Below, one piece after another: positions 25,564 to 38,561 of a stretch of DNA of 64,000 nucleotides; the first letter of the stretch is position 1, and every line of letters begins with the position of its first letter. Source of the stretch: Rallus limicola (lineage: Eukaryota; Chordata; Aves; Gruiformes; Rallidae); the NCBI GenBank assembly GCA_022605955.1, contig JAKCOZ010000005.1, positions 7,722,001-7,786,000 on the forward strand, given 5' to 3'. The translations under genes were made by a program, and so were the position numbers. The notes under the pieces were generated by a model, which was not told the origin of the DNA, ran no database searches, and was given only the letters and a program-made list of their open reading frames with translations.

Positions 25564-25974
25564 TTTTTTAAAGCCAAATCAACCCTTCTTGGAAGGCCCA
25601 TTGCTAATCTGCTCTGGATTAATTAAACTAAATTCAGGGTAAACTAGAGTAAAATGCCCTAAAATGAGCCACTTAAATACAAAGTTTGGTTCTTAAACTT
25701 GTCCTACCTAACATCAGCTCAAAAATCTAATTGCAGCCAGAAAAACTACCGTGCCATCCCGCCCAGGTTGCATACTTACATTAAAAACACATCACTCTCC
25801 CATCATTTACCTCAGAACCCCTGCTTGCACCCCATCTATTTTCCTCATCGATCATCACTAGTGAATTAGAAGGAACCAGTATTTACACAGAAAGCTGTCT
25901 TCCTAGACAAATATCGGCGCGAGTTTTTAAAACAGCTGACAGTTAATACCGTAGCGGTAGCATACAGACTGGTT

Positions 25975-26210
25975 TTACGATTCTTCTGACTTCCCTACAG
26001 GTTGGGACTCTTCCTTGGACAGTATTTTGGCAAGGACTGCATCATAGTAAGGGCTGAAGACCATTTTGTTGTAGTTGACAAGACGAACATACTTGACAGC
26101 AATCTCTTCCAGCTCTCTCTGAATGGGGCCTAATCCTCCAGGAACGGCAGGGAATGATTTCTGGTGACTAGATGCAAGGTAATTCTCCAGAAACTTTTGA
26201 ATTCGAGAAT
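25975..26210 (-). CDS. TCP11L1: TCP11L1 last coding exon (residues 440-517)
   Basis: Encodes [20 protein letters not shown] through [20 protein letters not shown] to a Ser/Glu-rich tail ([14 protein letters not shown]) and TAA at 25977-25975. The tail is longer than in human. Confidence 0.96.
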
Positions 26211-29200
26211 CTGGAAAAATTGGACCAAGGGTTTTGGTTTGTTTTCAGAAGAGACAGTCAATTAGAAACAGCGCGATCACATATAAAATACAGAAAGCCT
26301 GAACACAGCAAGCAAGAACTTGAGACAGATTCAGTGAGAAACCACGGATGATGTGCCAGCGGCAGCTTTACCAAGACAGACCAGCAGCCACTGGAGAACA
26401 GAGCCCACCTACCTATTAGCTTGCATATGGCGTTATCCGGATTGGCTGCTGCTTGGATTTGTCCTTTCAGCGCAGTCTCTTTCTGCGCCGAGAAGGGTGT
26501 AAAGCCATGCTGGGACAGGCAGCTGTTAACTTCAGCACACACCTTTTCACCGACAGTAGCCAGAGATTCCTTCAGGTGAAAGGAGCTGGAGAACACAGAG
26601 TAGAGTGTTACTTGGCTACACTGGTTAGTCACTTTTCTCCCCACCTTTGAAAAATAAGCTATCCAATTACAGGCGCCCTACTAACAAGTGTAACAGAGAC
26701 ACACAACCTGGATAAAGGCAGAACTATGAAGAATAATATATTTTATGAACATAGAAATCAAAGTTGAGGCATAAGCCAAGGGGGTGGGATAGCAGCAAAG
26801 CTTTCCAGCCTGAAGAAGTCATGCAAACAAGAGCCGACTTTGGTACTACACGTACAGCTCTAACACAAAAAACCAGTTACCAACCCAGAATGTGCACAGC
26901 AGTCATTCTAAATCTGCAAGCAGCTTGCTAAACCGCACGCAAAGTCTTAAGGGGGCCTGCCCCAAACCGTGAGCACGGTTAGCTGCTTGCACCAACCGGG
27001 CATCCTGACAGACAGACTCGGAATGAAGGTGCGTGTTGTACCTTTGAGCAAGGGAAGACCGTTCTGTCTGAGTAAGCTGAGTAAGAACCATCAGCCCGGG
27101 CTCATAAAAAGCCCCCATCATTTCCTGCACAGCCAGAATGAGGCGTAAACTCATCATTTAGCAGGGTGAAAAAGCAGAACCACCCCTGCCTCTCTGTGAC
27201 TGGGATTATGCAATACTCACGGAAGGCGCATTCCTGCCAGCAGCACCTTGACAATGGTTTTGATTTTCTCAGCAAATCCAGGCACATCAACGAGTGCCGA
27301 GCCTGCTGCGCTGAATGTGACCAGAAGGATTGTCCCAGTCAAGAGGAGTTGCTCCAGCTCCAGCTGTATTTCCTGAAAGCGGGCCTGGTCCATTAGCACA
27401 GTCTGCAAAGAAGGAGGCAGCCAGCACAAAATAAAGTCAGACGGCTGGGCTGTGAAGTGACGCTGTGACACCTACCTACTCACGTGGGTGAAGGTCGGAC
27501 AAAGACACAGAAAAGAGCAACACATGCTGAGTGGGCACGTGTTGGGAGCAAAATGAAAAGGATTTATTCCTCTTTTCCAACTAAGTTTGTTTCAATACTG
27601 AAAAAGAAGTAACAATTAGAAGAGCTACAGGAGCTCTCAATCAAAAGATAAATGTTTTAGCATTGTGCTTGTTGCAAGGCTGCAAATCCGAACAGCTTCT
27701 GTTATATCCCACAAATACAAAACCCACAAATTTTTCTGCTAAATACCTACTTCTGGAAAAGGTCTGTTTACATGATCCCACTTGAGGAGCTTGAGATAGG
27801 CCTGATTTTGCACAGCAGCAGAGCACAAGGCGGGAGCTCCACCACTGGCACCATCGCTACAGTGGGGAGGCAACATTTTATACTTCAGCTTTGCAAGATC
27901 ATCTGCTGCTTCTTGCAACCACTCTGTGACGAGGTCTAAGGAATCTGGAACAGCACGGAAAAGGAAAAATAAAAAAGAACTCATTAAGAAAATTCCTTTT
28001 TCAAAGAAAGGTTTTTTTTTTCCCCACCACTAATTTCCAAACTAGCCCATTAGTTAAAATTCCTAACACCCATAATACCAGGTAGTGACATGCGTTTCAC
28101 TTACTGCATTATGCAGCACACCTAGAACAAAATTAAAACACAGCTACAGGAAACTGGAGGTGCAAGAAAGGCGGCTATTTATGCCCTATGCTGTATTGAA
28201 AAGAAACTAAACTCTGCTGCACTAACTGCAGAACTGTTGTTCCAGCAGGTTTGGGTTTTTTTCAAACCACAGTTTTGGGGCACAAGCTGTCATTTACCAT
28301 ATGAATTCTAGAACTTATAAGAAAATCTGATTTCTTTTAATGATCTATAAAGCAATGACACACAGTTACTGGGAGCAGAGGGGAAGAAAGAAAGGAACAA
28401 AGTCATACTTGGCTGTTTCTCAAGAAACTCCTGAAACTTCTTTCTTTCATATTCAGCAGACTGCTGCATTAATTTTGGCCTAATACTACTGACAGCGAAG
28501 TTTGCCATATCCATTTTCATTAGGTCTAACACAGAGAAAATTGCTCTAAACAAACAAACAGAAAAAGTTATTCAAGGCTACAGATGTTTAAGAGGTACTG
28601 TTTACAAGATTTATTACAGATTGTCTAAAGAAAGAGCAAAAACATGCATGGCAAACATTAACAGGATGCTTAACGATTTCAGTGCATGAGACAGAGAGAA
28701 AGCTTGAGCACGTATGAACATGCACGCATGAACCTCTTTCAAGTAGGAAATAAAACTTGCTTTCCTGTAAAAAAGCCTCCATGGAATTAACTTTACTAGC
28801 TCCATAGATTAAATTTCCCAGGATGTGCAATACTGCATGTTGAACACAAAAATAAATCTGGGTTTCCAAGCTTGCACACTTTGTCTGTCGTCAGCCTATA
28901 AAGCCATCCGTGGTGGGGAGCAGAGTCAGACCCAAGGTGAAAAACCCAATAAAACAATCTCATTTCAAAGCAGCCTAATTCCTGCTGCCAATGTTTCCAC
29001 CAAGTCAGTCCTGAACCCTTGGAAGATTATCAAATTAGAAAACAACAAGGTTAATAAAATTTCCTCTAAGAGCTGAGACGTTGAGCTGTTCAGCTGAGAA
29101 CACGATGACAAAGCAGAAGCCCCAGTGCTCCCAGGCGTGGAACATACGCTCCCGTGTAACGGAAAGGATATTGCACAGGGAGTGGGGTGGAGGGTGAACA

Positions 29201-32200
29201 CAGCTCAAACTGGGGGGAAAAGGAAGAACAGGTTGGAGAACAGGAACACCTTTTTCCTATGCTCCTGATTGCTTTTCCCCCACCTGCTATTTGTATTCAA
29301 TGTGGATACAAACTGACCAATCACCTTCTATCTTCAGGCTTGTCTGCCTTTGACCTTTTCTTAAATGTCCTTCAGAGACACACAGGAGCCAGACAAATAC
29401 TCCAGTTCCCCAAAACAGAGTCCTTTTTGAAGACTTCTGGAGCATCCCTCCCCTTCACCCACAACTATATCCCTTTTCCTATCACTCTTTTTTTTCTACA
29501 AAGGTTCACAGGTTGCCCTGCTGTAAACCCCCATCACATCTAAAATTATTGAAGGGGCTCTCAAGACAACTGAGAAAGGCCATTTCAGTACCTGAACAGA
29601 GGAACTATTTCATTAATATCTTTCAGTTTCTTAATTTCTTCATCTCGAGCTGGAGCACAGAGAGTCCCCATCATCCCAATGACAAATTCCACCAACTTAG
29701 AAATGTCAAGGGCCCCATTCTCTGCCTCCTGTTTTATCAAATCCAGATCAAGAACTTCTGTAATTTGGCTCCTCAGTCTAGTATGACCAGGCAACAAGAA
29801 AGACAGGAGATTCTGAAACAGAAGGTTTTTAACAGTGCGTTAGTTCTACATACCAAAGACTACAAGGATCTAAACAGTTACTAAACCACTTCTTATTTCA
29901 ACCATTTACAGGTGGAATCTTTTTTTTTTTCCTTTTTAACCAACCAACCAACCATTGACCAAATCCAAATGTTTCACCTGATTATTCTGTATGATACTCA
30001 AGTTACTAAGTGGTAAATAGTCCATAGTACAGATCATACTTAAAACTCCTGTGCTTGGCTTTGTCAGCCCAGTGTTGGGTGTCTCACTGATTCTGTAACT
30101 AACACCACCACCATCACGAAGGAAGCTTGGAACTATGAAACCAGTACTACTTACCTTATATTCATCTGACGTGGTTTTGCATTTGTTTTCTCATTCAAAC
30201 TTCTCCCCTGGGCTTATACAACTTATCTACATCCACAGGCAATAATTCAGTAATGAAAAAGATCAAGAGTCCTTTATGAGCAGCCAAGCTTCAACTGCTT
30301 TTGCTCATTCACATCAATGCAGCCACTCAAATTCAATAATTTACCTGGATGTAACATCATCTTACCTCTTTAATTTCTCCCAATAGTTTAATTGCATGGT
30401 CATATGTTGGTGGATCTTCCTTTAACTGAGCTTCCAGACAATCCCAGAAAGCTTTATGCACAATATCTCTTACTTTTTTTTCCAAGCTGTGGGTAAATAG
30501 GACCAGTTAAAAAGAGTGATGCTTGTCTCTGCCCCACCTTACAAAGATAACTTGCAGCTCCTGAAGAACAGCGTGTAATAATATGAATATAATGTAATAC
30601 TGAATATAGGATGATTAAGAGAGATCTGTCATTTTAAGTTACTCATAAAAGCAAGAAAAACTGGACTCGGGATTTGGAATGGCTTATCTCCTAATAAAGG
30701 GTTACACACAAGCAAAGGCAACTGCAAATTAAAATCCCTGAAAACACCCGTCATAAGGTACCTCCAATGTCAACAACTGGAAGACAGAAGAAAACAAATA
30801 CACCACAAAAATCACCCCTTGCCTTCACAAGGCCAGTATTCACCTTCCTTGCAAAAGCTTCCCGAAGGAAATGCAACTCTACTCAGCACAATCCATTGAG
30901 GAAAGCTAACAGAGATGAAATTACCTCCCTGACACAAAAGCGCCTGCATTTCGACACATAAATACCACAACTACCCAGTTAGTAAGGCCCAGCTTAGCTC
31001 ATGTGAAAAGCAAGTGAACCCCACTGCTTCAGCACCAATTCCCAATTCAAAACGTCACTCCTCTTCAAGCAGGCAGGCTCCTCTTCACAGCAGGCTGAGC
31101 CTCCACACGGAAGAAGTGACCTGGTGACAGGCACTGCACACAAAGATGGCCCACACCACGCACCAGGTTCCTGAGGCTCCGACTCCAGGTGCAGCTGAGG
31201 TCCAGGCGGCATGCGGAGGCACTTGCCAGGGGCCCTCAGAGACCAGCCAATACCTGCTCCTCTGACAGCATATACAGCTGCAGACACGGTCACAGCTGAG
31301 CCTCCTCCCCCAAACACTTCTCTACTCGCCCATTCAAACTGCAGGGGTGAAACATTTAATGTGAGCAAGATCCCAGAGTGCCTCTTCAAGCAAAACACCT
31401 GATCTAGGTGGTAAAGAACTGTCCACAAACCCCTTGCAAACACCAAATACAGGGATCTTGTACTAAAGGAGGCCTGGCCCATCACAAAGTCCAGGCACTC
31501 CTCCATACACCTCCAGATCTATTGGAGGTGACCTCTCCTAATACATTTCCCTCTGCGATCAGGTGAAGAGATGCAAATCGGCCACTCTGGTGAGCAACTA
31601 CAGCCATCTGAAATGATCAGTTTCACCTTACTCCCGTGGGGAGTGAAAGCTTAGAAGATGCAAAAGCTGCAGTTAGACTTGGATGTTCAGAAGACCGCAG
31701 TCTTGGGCTCCTGGCACAAGGGGACACTGGCAGACACCACATCACGCTGGGATTCACACCACACATGCCCAACCAGTTACTCCAAGAGGTTCAACCTTCA
31801 TGCACACGCATTTCTGGGGAAGCAGAACTGAAAGCTCACGGTCTTCTTACACTCTTTCCTATCTCATGTCTGGCACTGACAGGCAAAATACTAGCCAGAG
31901 CCTTTACCTGGTCTGTGAGAGCTGTTCTGCAGTTCCATACAAATGCAAATTTAGTTTATGTATCCAGTTGGTAACAACCTTACCTGTGTTCTGGTAACTC
32001 AGCTGGTTTTATTTGGAAGTCTCCATTGATAACAATTTCATGTGCTAATGCCATGTTGGTTACTCCCTTAGCTGTTTCCATGAGCTCTTCTACTGACACA
32101 GGCCGAGGAGGACTAGCTGCAACATAAAGCATTAATGGTCAGACAGATAGTTATAAAAACATGGGGAAAAGTCTGCTTTTGGACCCTTTCCACCTTCTTG

Positions 32201-35033
32201 ACAGTACAAAGGGACAAAAATCAGTAACATCTGAAGATTATTCTTCTCTCCTTCCTTTCCTCTTCCCAGCTGGCAGATGACACAGGTTTCAAGTATTACT
32301 GGAAACAAAGCAGTGAACCCAAATTGATATTCTGGGCTTAGTACGTCAGCTGGCTCAAAGTTTCATCAAGGTCTTTTAAAAAACAAAACCAAACCTCACA
32401 CTCAAAACTCCACTTCTTTAGGACTGCTTAATGTTTTTTTTCCATGCTGAAGGAATCATTACAGAGACTCCTATTTCCACTGCACTATTCCCCAATTATT
32501 GTGTAGATGTTGCCATTTCAATTTTGTATTTTTCAAGGACATGACTTCATCTCTAAAGCAGCCAGCAAACAAGCAACCATTAACATTAAGCAATAACATA
32601 CTAGTAGCTAATTATTCTCACTGCTTCCAGTGCAACTGGCACTTCTCCAAACTTCCCCCCCCCCGCCCAAGACCATCATCTAAGTGACAAAGGACTTCAA
32701 GACCTAGTTCCAGCACTAATGGGTCAGACTTCTTCCTCTAGCAGGCAATCGGGACTAACAGGGATGAAGAAGCAGCTTCAAATTTGGCCCTGGGGCACAC
32801 AAGCAAGTAGGAGGCCAGTTTTCATGAGGTAAGAGGCAAAGGTGCCGACTGACTGTAGAAATCTAGATGGTAGAAGAGGGATAGGGACAGTTTCAGAAAA
32901 TGTAATTTGTTTCCTGGATGGACTGGGAATTACAGCTCCTAATTGTTCTGGACTACGTAACCTCCTCCTGGGACACTACTGGCAATGCTGTAGTGCAGGA
33001 AACGCCACAGCCCTAAAAACAAGTCAGCTTCAAGGCAGAGATGTCATCAAGGATGTACACTGTGCTGGTTAGGGGAGTAATCCAATCCCTACTGAAGCCA
33101 GCTGAAACCTGCTGCCACTGATCCTTTGTGGTAAAGATTCCTCCTCACTGGGCTAACCTCAGTGCAACCAGTGCATGTAGATGCCCTGCAACACCTTGCC
33201 AAAAGGCAGAAGCATCATAGCTCTTCCCTGGTCCAGGTATTGGAGAAAAAGGAGAAAGCCAGATCCTTTGTGTCCTCAGGTGAAGCAAACAAGAATGCCA
33301 AGCTCATCTCAGCTCTTGCTGAGCTTCACCTCCGTAAGCTTCATCTTCAGCTCCAGCAGAAGAAGGGAAAAGAGTCATAACAGAACAGGTGCCCTAATGG
33401 ACTGATTTCCCTCTGTAGCTTATTCACGTCAACTAAAGTCTGGGCATAGAAGTGACATGCTGATTTCCAAAATTAAAGAAACCAACCTAGGGCCTTCACA
33501 GACTGGCTTCACTAGGAACCCAGTTTTAGGCAAACTACCATGTCTGCCTCACTTGATAGTCCAGTTTGGTTGGACTTTAGTTAGTAACATAAAAAGACCC
33601 TTTAAAAGTAAGTGTCCATCATTTGTCTGCCATTCAAAGCTTTTCTAGATATATACAGCATGGCTCCAATGTCAGTAACTTCTCATTAATATCTTGGTCT
33701 TTTCGTGCAGTGCTCTTAAACCCTTATTTCCTTCTGCTGGGAGCTCAGTCTTGCACATTGACTCTGGGAACACAGCAAGGACTGATATTCTGAGAAGAAC
33801 TATCAGGACAGCAAAGTTCACAGCTGAATGAGAGTCCTCTTGTCCGACTGCCAAATGACTTCACTCCAGCAGTGGATGCACTAAAAGCTAAGGCTCTTTA
33901 ATTTACCAATGAATGCTCTTAAACCATCTACTTCATTCTTGTATTGTATCTTCTCCTTCACAAGCAGAGAGGGCTTGAGACCAATGACTTCATTGTGGTA
34001 CAATGCAGTGCAAGACTGCAATGAGCATTTTAGTTTCACGTGTTCACAGCCTCTCTCCATACACACCACATTTCCTATCAGGCAACCAGCAAGACATGAG
34101 AACATAAACTCCATCACAACATGCCCTCTAAACACAACACTAAAACCTCCAGCAACGACAAACACTATTAAAAAATAAAAAGAATGAAAAATGAAACGTT
34201 ACATGCTGAGACACTTTCTACAGAAATTTGGAAGAAATTATCAGAGCGGTTCTGCACCTCTGAATGAAATCCCTGGGACCAGACAACTCCTCCTTGGTTT
34301 TATCAACAGATTTGCCAGAAATAATTGCAGCCTTATTGCATCCAGCTCCTCGAGTTAAAAGCAGGATGACAAATAAAATATGCCTTAGGAATACATTTAC
34401 AATATGCTGTCCTGCTTGACACTAGAAGTAGCATTAAGATTAATTACACAACTTCCCGTCTGTGCTGTGAGGGGAATGACAGGACATCACTGTGTTGGTA
34501 ACAGCTCTCCTTACCCTGCAGTTGAAACTGGCTACAGCAATCCAGAAGGTTCAGCTGATGATGCAAACAGCAGGAACAATTTAGCTAGACTACACTGGAG
34601 TAGTGCTTATCCTTCCCCTGAGTGCAGACACACAGAGGTGTCTGAGATGTACGTGGCTCAGAGCAACATGGTTACTGTATACAGTTAAGTGCTAAAACAA
34701 AACCAGGTGTAACTGTTACAATTTAAAAACAAATGATCAGCAATCACACAGTGTTTAATTGCAAACTAATCAGACTTGCACAGAATGCTATAGAACATCG
34801 TCATTGTCTCCTCCCACGAAAACACAGAATTTACTCTTTTTTTTTTTTTCTTTTTTAATAAAGCAGTTCTGCTTACACTTTGGTGTATCATCTCTATGTG
34901 ACCCTGGAGCACTCTGTCGTATTCTTTTTCTGATAGACTGATCTGGGTTGTCCAAGCTCTCCTCTTGACCATCCTCCAAACCACTCGACTTTTCTTCACT
35001 TGAATGTGGCTTGTCCTCAGGATTCTGAGACAT
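25975..35033 (-). CDS. TCP11L1: TCP11L1, T-complex 11-like protein 1
   Basis: Nine coding exons on the minus strand, in transcript order: 35033-34877, 32116-31984, 30486-30366, 29812-29592, 28545-28409, 27944-27751, 27402-27221, 26585-26413, 26210-25975. They sum to 1,554 bases (517 residues plus TAA), close to the 509 of human TCP11L1; all phases agree. The first 50 residues are acidic and Ser-rich, and the rest is the all-helical TCP11 domain, with blocks such as [40 protein letters not shown] and [20 protein letters not shown]. Function is poorly known; the relative TCP11 acts in sperm. The gene converges with CSTF3 and lies downstream of DEPDC7 on the same strand, as in human. The ATG at 35033 is the first in the exon and matches the family N-terminus. 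Confidence 0.97.
26413..26585 (-). CDS. TCP11L1: TCP11L1 exon (residues 382-440)
   Basis: Encodes [20 protein letters not shown] through [20 protein letters not shown] to KLI. Acceptor CTCCAG, donor GTAGGT. Confidence 0.96.
27221..27402 (-). CDS. TCP11L1: TCP11L1 exon (residues 322-382)
   Basis: Encodes [20 protein letters not shown] through [20 protein letters not shown] to VLLAGMRLP. Acceptor TTGCAG, donor GTGAGT. Confidence 0.96.
27751..27944 (-). CDS. TCP11L1: TCP11L1 exon (residues 257-321)
   Basis: Encodes [20 protein letters not shown], then a variable Gly/Ala/Ser loop, then [20 protein letters not shown]. Donor GTAGGT directly after PFPE. Confidence 0.96.
28409..28545 (-). CDS. TCP11L1: TCP11L1 exon (residues 211-257)
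   Basis: Encodes [20 protein letters not shown] through [20 protein letters not shown] to QP. The acceptor follows a GTTT repeat; donor GTATGA. Confidence 0.96.
29592..29812 (-). CDS. TCP11L1: TCP11L1 exon (residues 138-211)
   Basis: Encodes [20 protein letters not shown] through [20 protein letters not shown] to NEIVPLF and two bases of an Arg codon. This is the most conserved part of the TCP11 domain. Confidence 0.97.
29938..29953. repeat. short (AACC)n tandem repeat
   Basis: Four copies of a four-base unit in a TCP11L1 intron, next to a T-rich tract. Confidence 0.75.
30366..30486 (-). CDS. TCP11L1: TCP11L1 exon (residues 97-137)
   Basis: Encodes [20 protein letters not shown] then [20 protein letters not shown]. 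Acceptor CCACAG, donor GTAAGA. Confidence 0.96.
30487..31983 (-). other. TCP11L1 intron
   Basis: A 1.5-kb intron. A 170-codon minus-strand open frame (31506-30994) lies here, but it has no motif or splice context. I see nothing functional. Confidence 0.7.
31984..32116 (-). CDS. TCP11L1: TCP11L1 exon (residues 53-97)
   Basis: Encodes [20 protein letters not shown] then [20 protein letters not shown] and PEH. Start of the TCP11 domain. Acceptor TTGCAG, donor GTAAGG. Confidence 0.97.
32117..34876 (-). other. TCP11L1 intron
   Basis: A 2.8-kb intron between the first and second coding exons. No exon or repeat that I recognise. Confidence 0.75.
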
Positions 35034-35045
35034 TTTCAGTTGGTT
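34877..35045 (-). CDS. TCP11L1: TCP11L1 first coding exon with short 5' UTR (residues 1-53)
   Basis: The ATG is at 35033-35031. The exon probably opens at 35045 after a 15-T tract and CCGAAAAG, leaving 12 bases of 5' UTR. It encodes [20 protein letters not shown], an acidic stretch, a basic IRKRIRQ patch and DDTPK; it is low in complexity. Donor GTAAGC. Confidence 0.93.
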
Positions 35046-38000
35046 CTTTTCGGAAGAAAAAAAAAAAAAAATATATGAAAAAATGAATGAATAAGCATTT
35101 TCTGTCATGGTTGTGTGGGTGAACAGCACCAGGAGCTCTCCTGATTAAGAAAAAATTAAGAATAAAAGAAATGTTATGAGGAATTATATGATGTCATTTC
35201 TATAACGGTAGGGGACCTGGACTCAGTGACTCACTTCCCATCTTACAAAAAACAGGATGCTTTCAACACAGCTACCATTTATTTAATCTGCACTCCTAGT
35301 AAATTCTCAAAAAATCTGAACCTGATCCCTCACCAAAATGAAATGCATTTTTCTTTTTTAGCATTGCTTACGAGAGCGCAGTGAAAAACACCCTCAAAAC
35401 AGCACTGCAGACATGTCTTACAAAAAGACCGTGCCAAATGAGACACTTCCCTACTCCACAACGATGAAGCTTTCTGAACATAACGTGCTCCTGGACTGTG
35501 ATCTGCCCCAGCTGCTCAGAACTTTCACTCAGAGCCATCCACGTGCATCAAGAGGTGGCAAAAGGCCTGGAGATAATATAAAACTATTCCCGAATTTTCC
35601 TTCTCTGCAAGAATCATGATCTATGCATAAAAGATCAGGATTGTTCTTTAAACATTGAGACAGTAAAGAGCACAGTTATAGTATTTAAAATATAATTTAT
35701 TAAACAATAGATAGTAAATAATATTTATGTTATGTCATGGATTCCTGTAGTGTACCCAAATATACACTGGAAAAATTACCATTAGAAAAGTATGTCTTAC
35801 TATTCATTATCTTAATTTATTTCATATTCAGATTCCCCTCTGATGAACATAATTTGCACATTTTCCCAATTAACCCTCTCTAAGCCAATTAAATAACCTA
35901 ACAACTACCTCTTTCACCTAGTACCCATCCCACTGTCCTCACTCTCAAAACTAGCTCTCAGCAAGAGATGCAGCCTCCAGAGGCACCTCACAGCTACTAG
36001 GGAAACACGCTTGGAGTGTCGAGGGCTACACTGGAGAGGACGCAGCATAAGCAAGCAACAGCATAGAAACACAAAGCACAGCACTGGGATAACTTTTTCC
36101 CCCATACAAGAGCTGTAGTAACTAACCCTACTCCATCAGTGGTTAAATTGATTGCGCCGATGTGATTCTACAAGACAGCTAAAAGACTCAGTGCTCACAA
36201 GAAATGTTTTTAACAGCAATGGCTCAGGATCATCACCTTCCTAAACATGTGACACACAACACGCAACACTCATCCACAGCACTGTGTGATCTCTATTTCA
36301 GAGAAGAAAGCAGAAAAAAGCATGGGATAAGTTACATAGGAAAGCTAAGACATCAGTACAGTTATTGGTAGACCCCATATATCAGCCTCCAACTCTAGCT
36401 GGAAGAGTCACAGATGTCCTTGCTCCAAACAGACTGACAACCCTAGCTGGGACATGCAAGCGGTAGGCTGTGCAGAGCTGCAGTCACGTTGTCACCATTT
36501 CACCTAAGGCAGACAGAACCAGCATGCAACTGGGCAGCCAGTGATGTGCTCCACAAGCAGATCTCCAGTCTAGCAGAGAAAAGGTCTGTTACTACAAACA
36601 CTCTAGCAGCCAGAGGATAAGTAGCTCTGTTAGTAAAGAAGCAGTTAATGGAGATCCTATCAACAAACGCAATAGCAAATGTAAGAGGACTAGTTAAACA
36701 GAGGAGGGAAATACATGTTGAATTCAGCCAGAACACATGAAAGCTTCCTCATTCATTCAGCCAGACTAGATAGTTGTTATTCCTATTCATTTTCTTCCAC
36801 AAAGCATCCTCCTGAAGTCCAAATCTAAAGTGCACAAATGGCTCAACTAAGACTCGCTTAGGTCTTTAATTCACATGACACTTCACAGTGCCCTGCAATC
36901 TCTCATTGCACTTTATCCTTGCCACCCTTAGAAAAGTAGAGAAATATTATTATGTGCCTTGCTTACAGAGAGGAAACTGGGCTGAGGGAAGTTGCTTGAG
37001 GACTCTCAGGAGTGAGACAGGGCCCAGGTGATAATCAGTCTCACAATTACTATCCCCAGCTTTGCCAACTAGGCCCCCATTCCCACCATGCAGGCTATAT
37101 CCTAAAGTATCACTTTCTATAAAGTGGCAGATCAAGAGCTACAGTCTCAAAATTAACAGTTTAATTTAATACTATTTGTTTAAAGAAAAAAAAATAAGCC
37201 CTATTTCAGCTGTTGAAAGTGGCTACAAGAACTCCCAGGCCATTCCACCAAATGACCATACAGCAGATGAGGTAGAGAGACACGCTTGTGGGTTTGTTTA
37301 GTTTGCAACAGTCTACTCTTTTCTGCTGGATTACTGCTATTATTTGACAGAATACATCTAGAACAAATCCTCTTTCCACTGGGTAAATAAGCTTGACAAC
37401 AACCCTTCCAAAAGTGTGATCATCATCTCTCCTTTCTGACTTCTAAATAGAACTTAGTGCACTTCTTGGCACTATCCTCCAATTTCTTTTTAATAAAAAC
37501 AGAAGTGCAAAAGAAAACCCAACAAATTACAACTTAATATATTTTCTAAGGGATCTTCTCATCAAAGGTCCTCTAATGGTCAGATGAAATTAACTAAGCT
37601 TCACTGTGCTGCTCCAGAGCGCAGAGGAGGCTGAAGCAGCTCCTCCTAACTTCAAGCATGGCCCCACCACTCTGTGTAAGGCTTGACATTTCCCCTTACC
37701 TGCAGGCCAAACACACAAGCCCTGAGGGCCCCTTTTCGTCAAGCATCGTTTCAGAGCTGAGCGCTCTCCCCTGCGCTGAGCTGCCACATCACAGCATACT
37801 TTTTAACCCGGAATCCACTAAAAGGTGAGTTACACCTCAGCCCTGCGTGGCAAAGCTACAGCCTGTCCCTCTTCCAGGTCCAAAGGAACGCTCTGGAGCT
37901 CCTACTGCTTCCTCTGCCTGCAACCTGTTCCACCCTGCAAGCCCCGGTCCCTCAGCAGGGTCTATAAAGAGAGCACATAAGGTAAGGTAACAAGACCACC

Positions 38001-38561
38001 ACACCGTGTAGTAGTAACGTCGCTACACCCCCCTCACTCTGCCCAGTACTGGGCACGGGTTTCCCGGCGATGCTTTCACAAGGACTCGTAAGGCTCCCGG
38101 CGGTTGCCCTGCCCAGCCGGGGTGGCGGGCGCAGCTCCAGGCACGGGTGCCAGAGGCTCAGGAACGGGCCACGCGGAAAACAAGAGCACCTGCAGCACGG
38201 CCGCGGAGGGGCGGGAAGGGGGATGGGGGTGCTCTTCCAGACGCCAAACGGGCAACGCAGAGACAGAAAAAGGGATGAAAGAGCCGCTTTCAGCCAGCAC
38301 TGAGTCCCAGTCACCTCCCCAGCAAACAGGTCCCAGAGGCGGGGCTGATCCAGTCCCACAGGCAGCTCTCGTCGGCCTGACAGCCCCCCGCCCGGAACCG
38401 CGCCGGGGCCTGCTCTCAGCCCTGCCGGGCCCGGAGCTCTCCCCGCCGCCCCAGGCCCGCCGAGGCCCAGCGGCCTCTCAGCCCCGCACCTCCCCTCCAC
38501 CGCCAGACGCCTCGCCCTCCGCCTCAGGGCTGCGCTGCGAACCAGGGCCCCTCCGCCTTAC
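35046..38561 (-). other. TCP11L1 first intron (probable)
   Basis: Lies between the CpG-island exon and the first coding exon. It is AT-rich with no supported coding sequence. Confidence 0.65.

Noticed and set aside
29513..29884. 123-codon plus-strand open frame
   Set aside because: Antisense shadow of the TCP11L1 exon at 29592-29812.
30994..31506. 170-codon minus-strand open frame in a TCP11L1 intron
   Set aside because: Does not match TCP11L1, has no acceptor/donor pair in frame, and has Cys/Leu-rich low-information composition.
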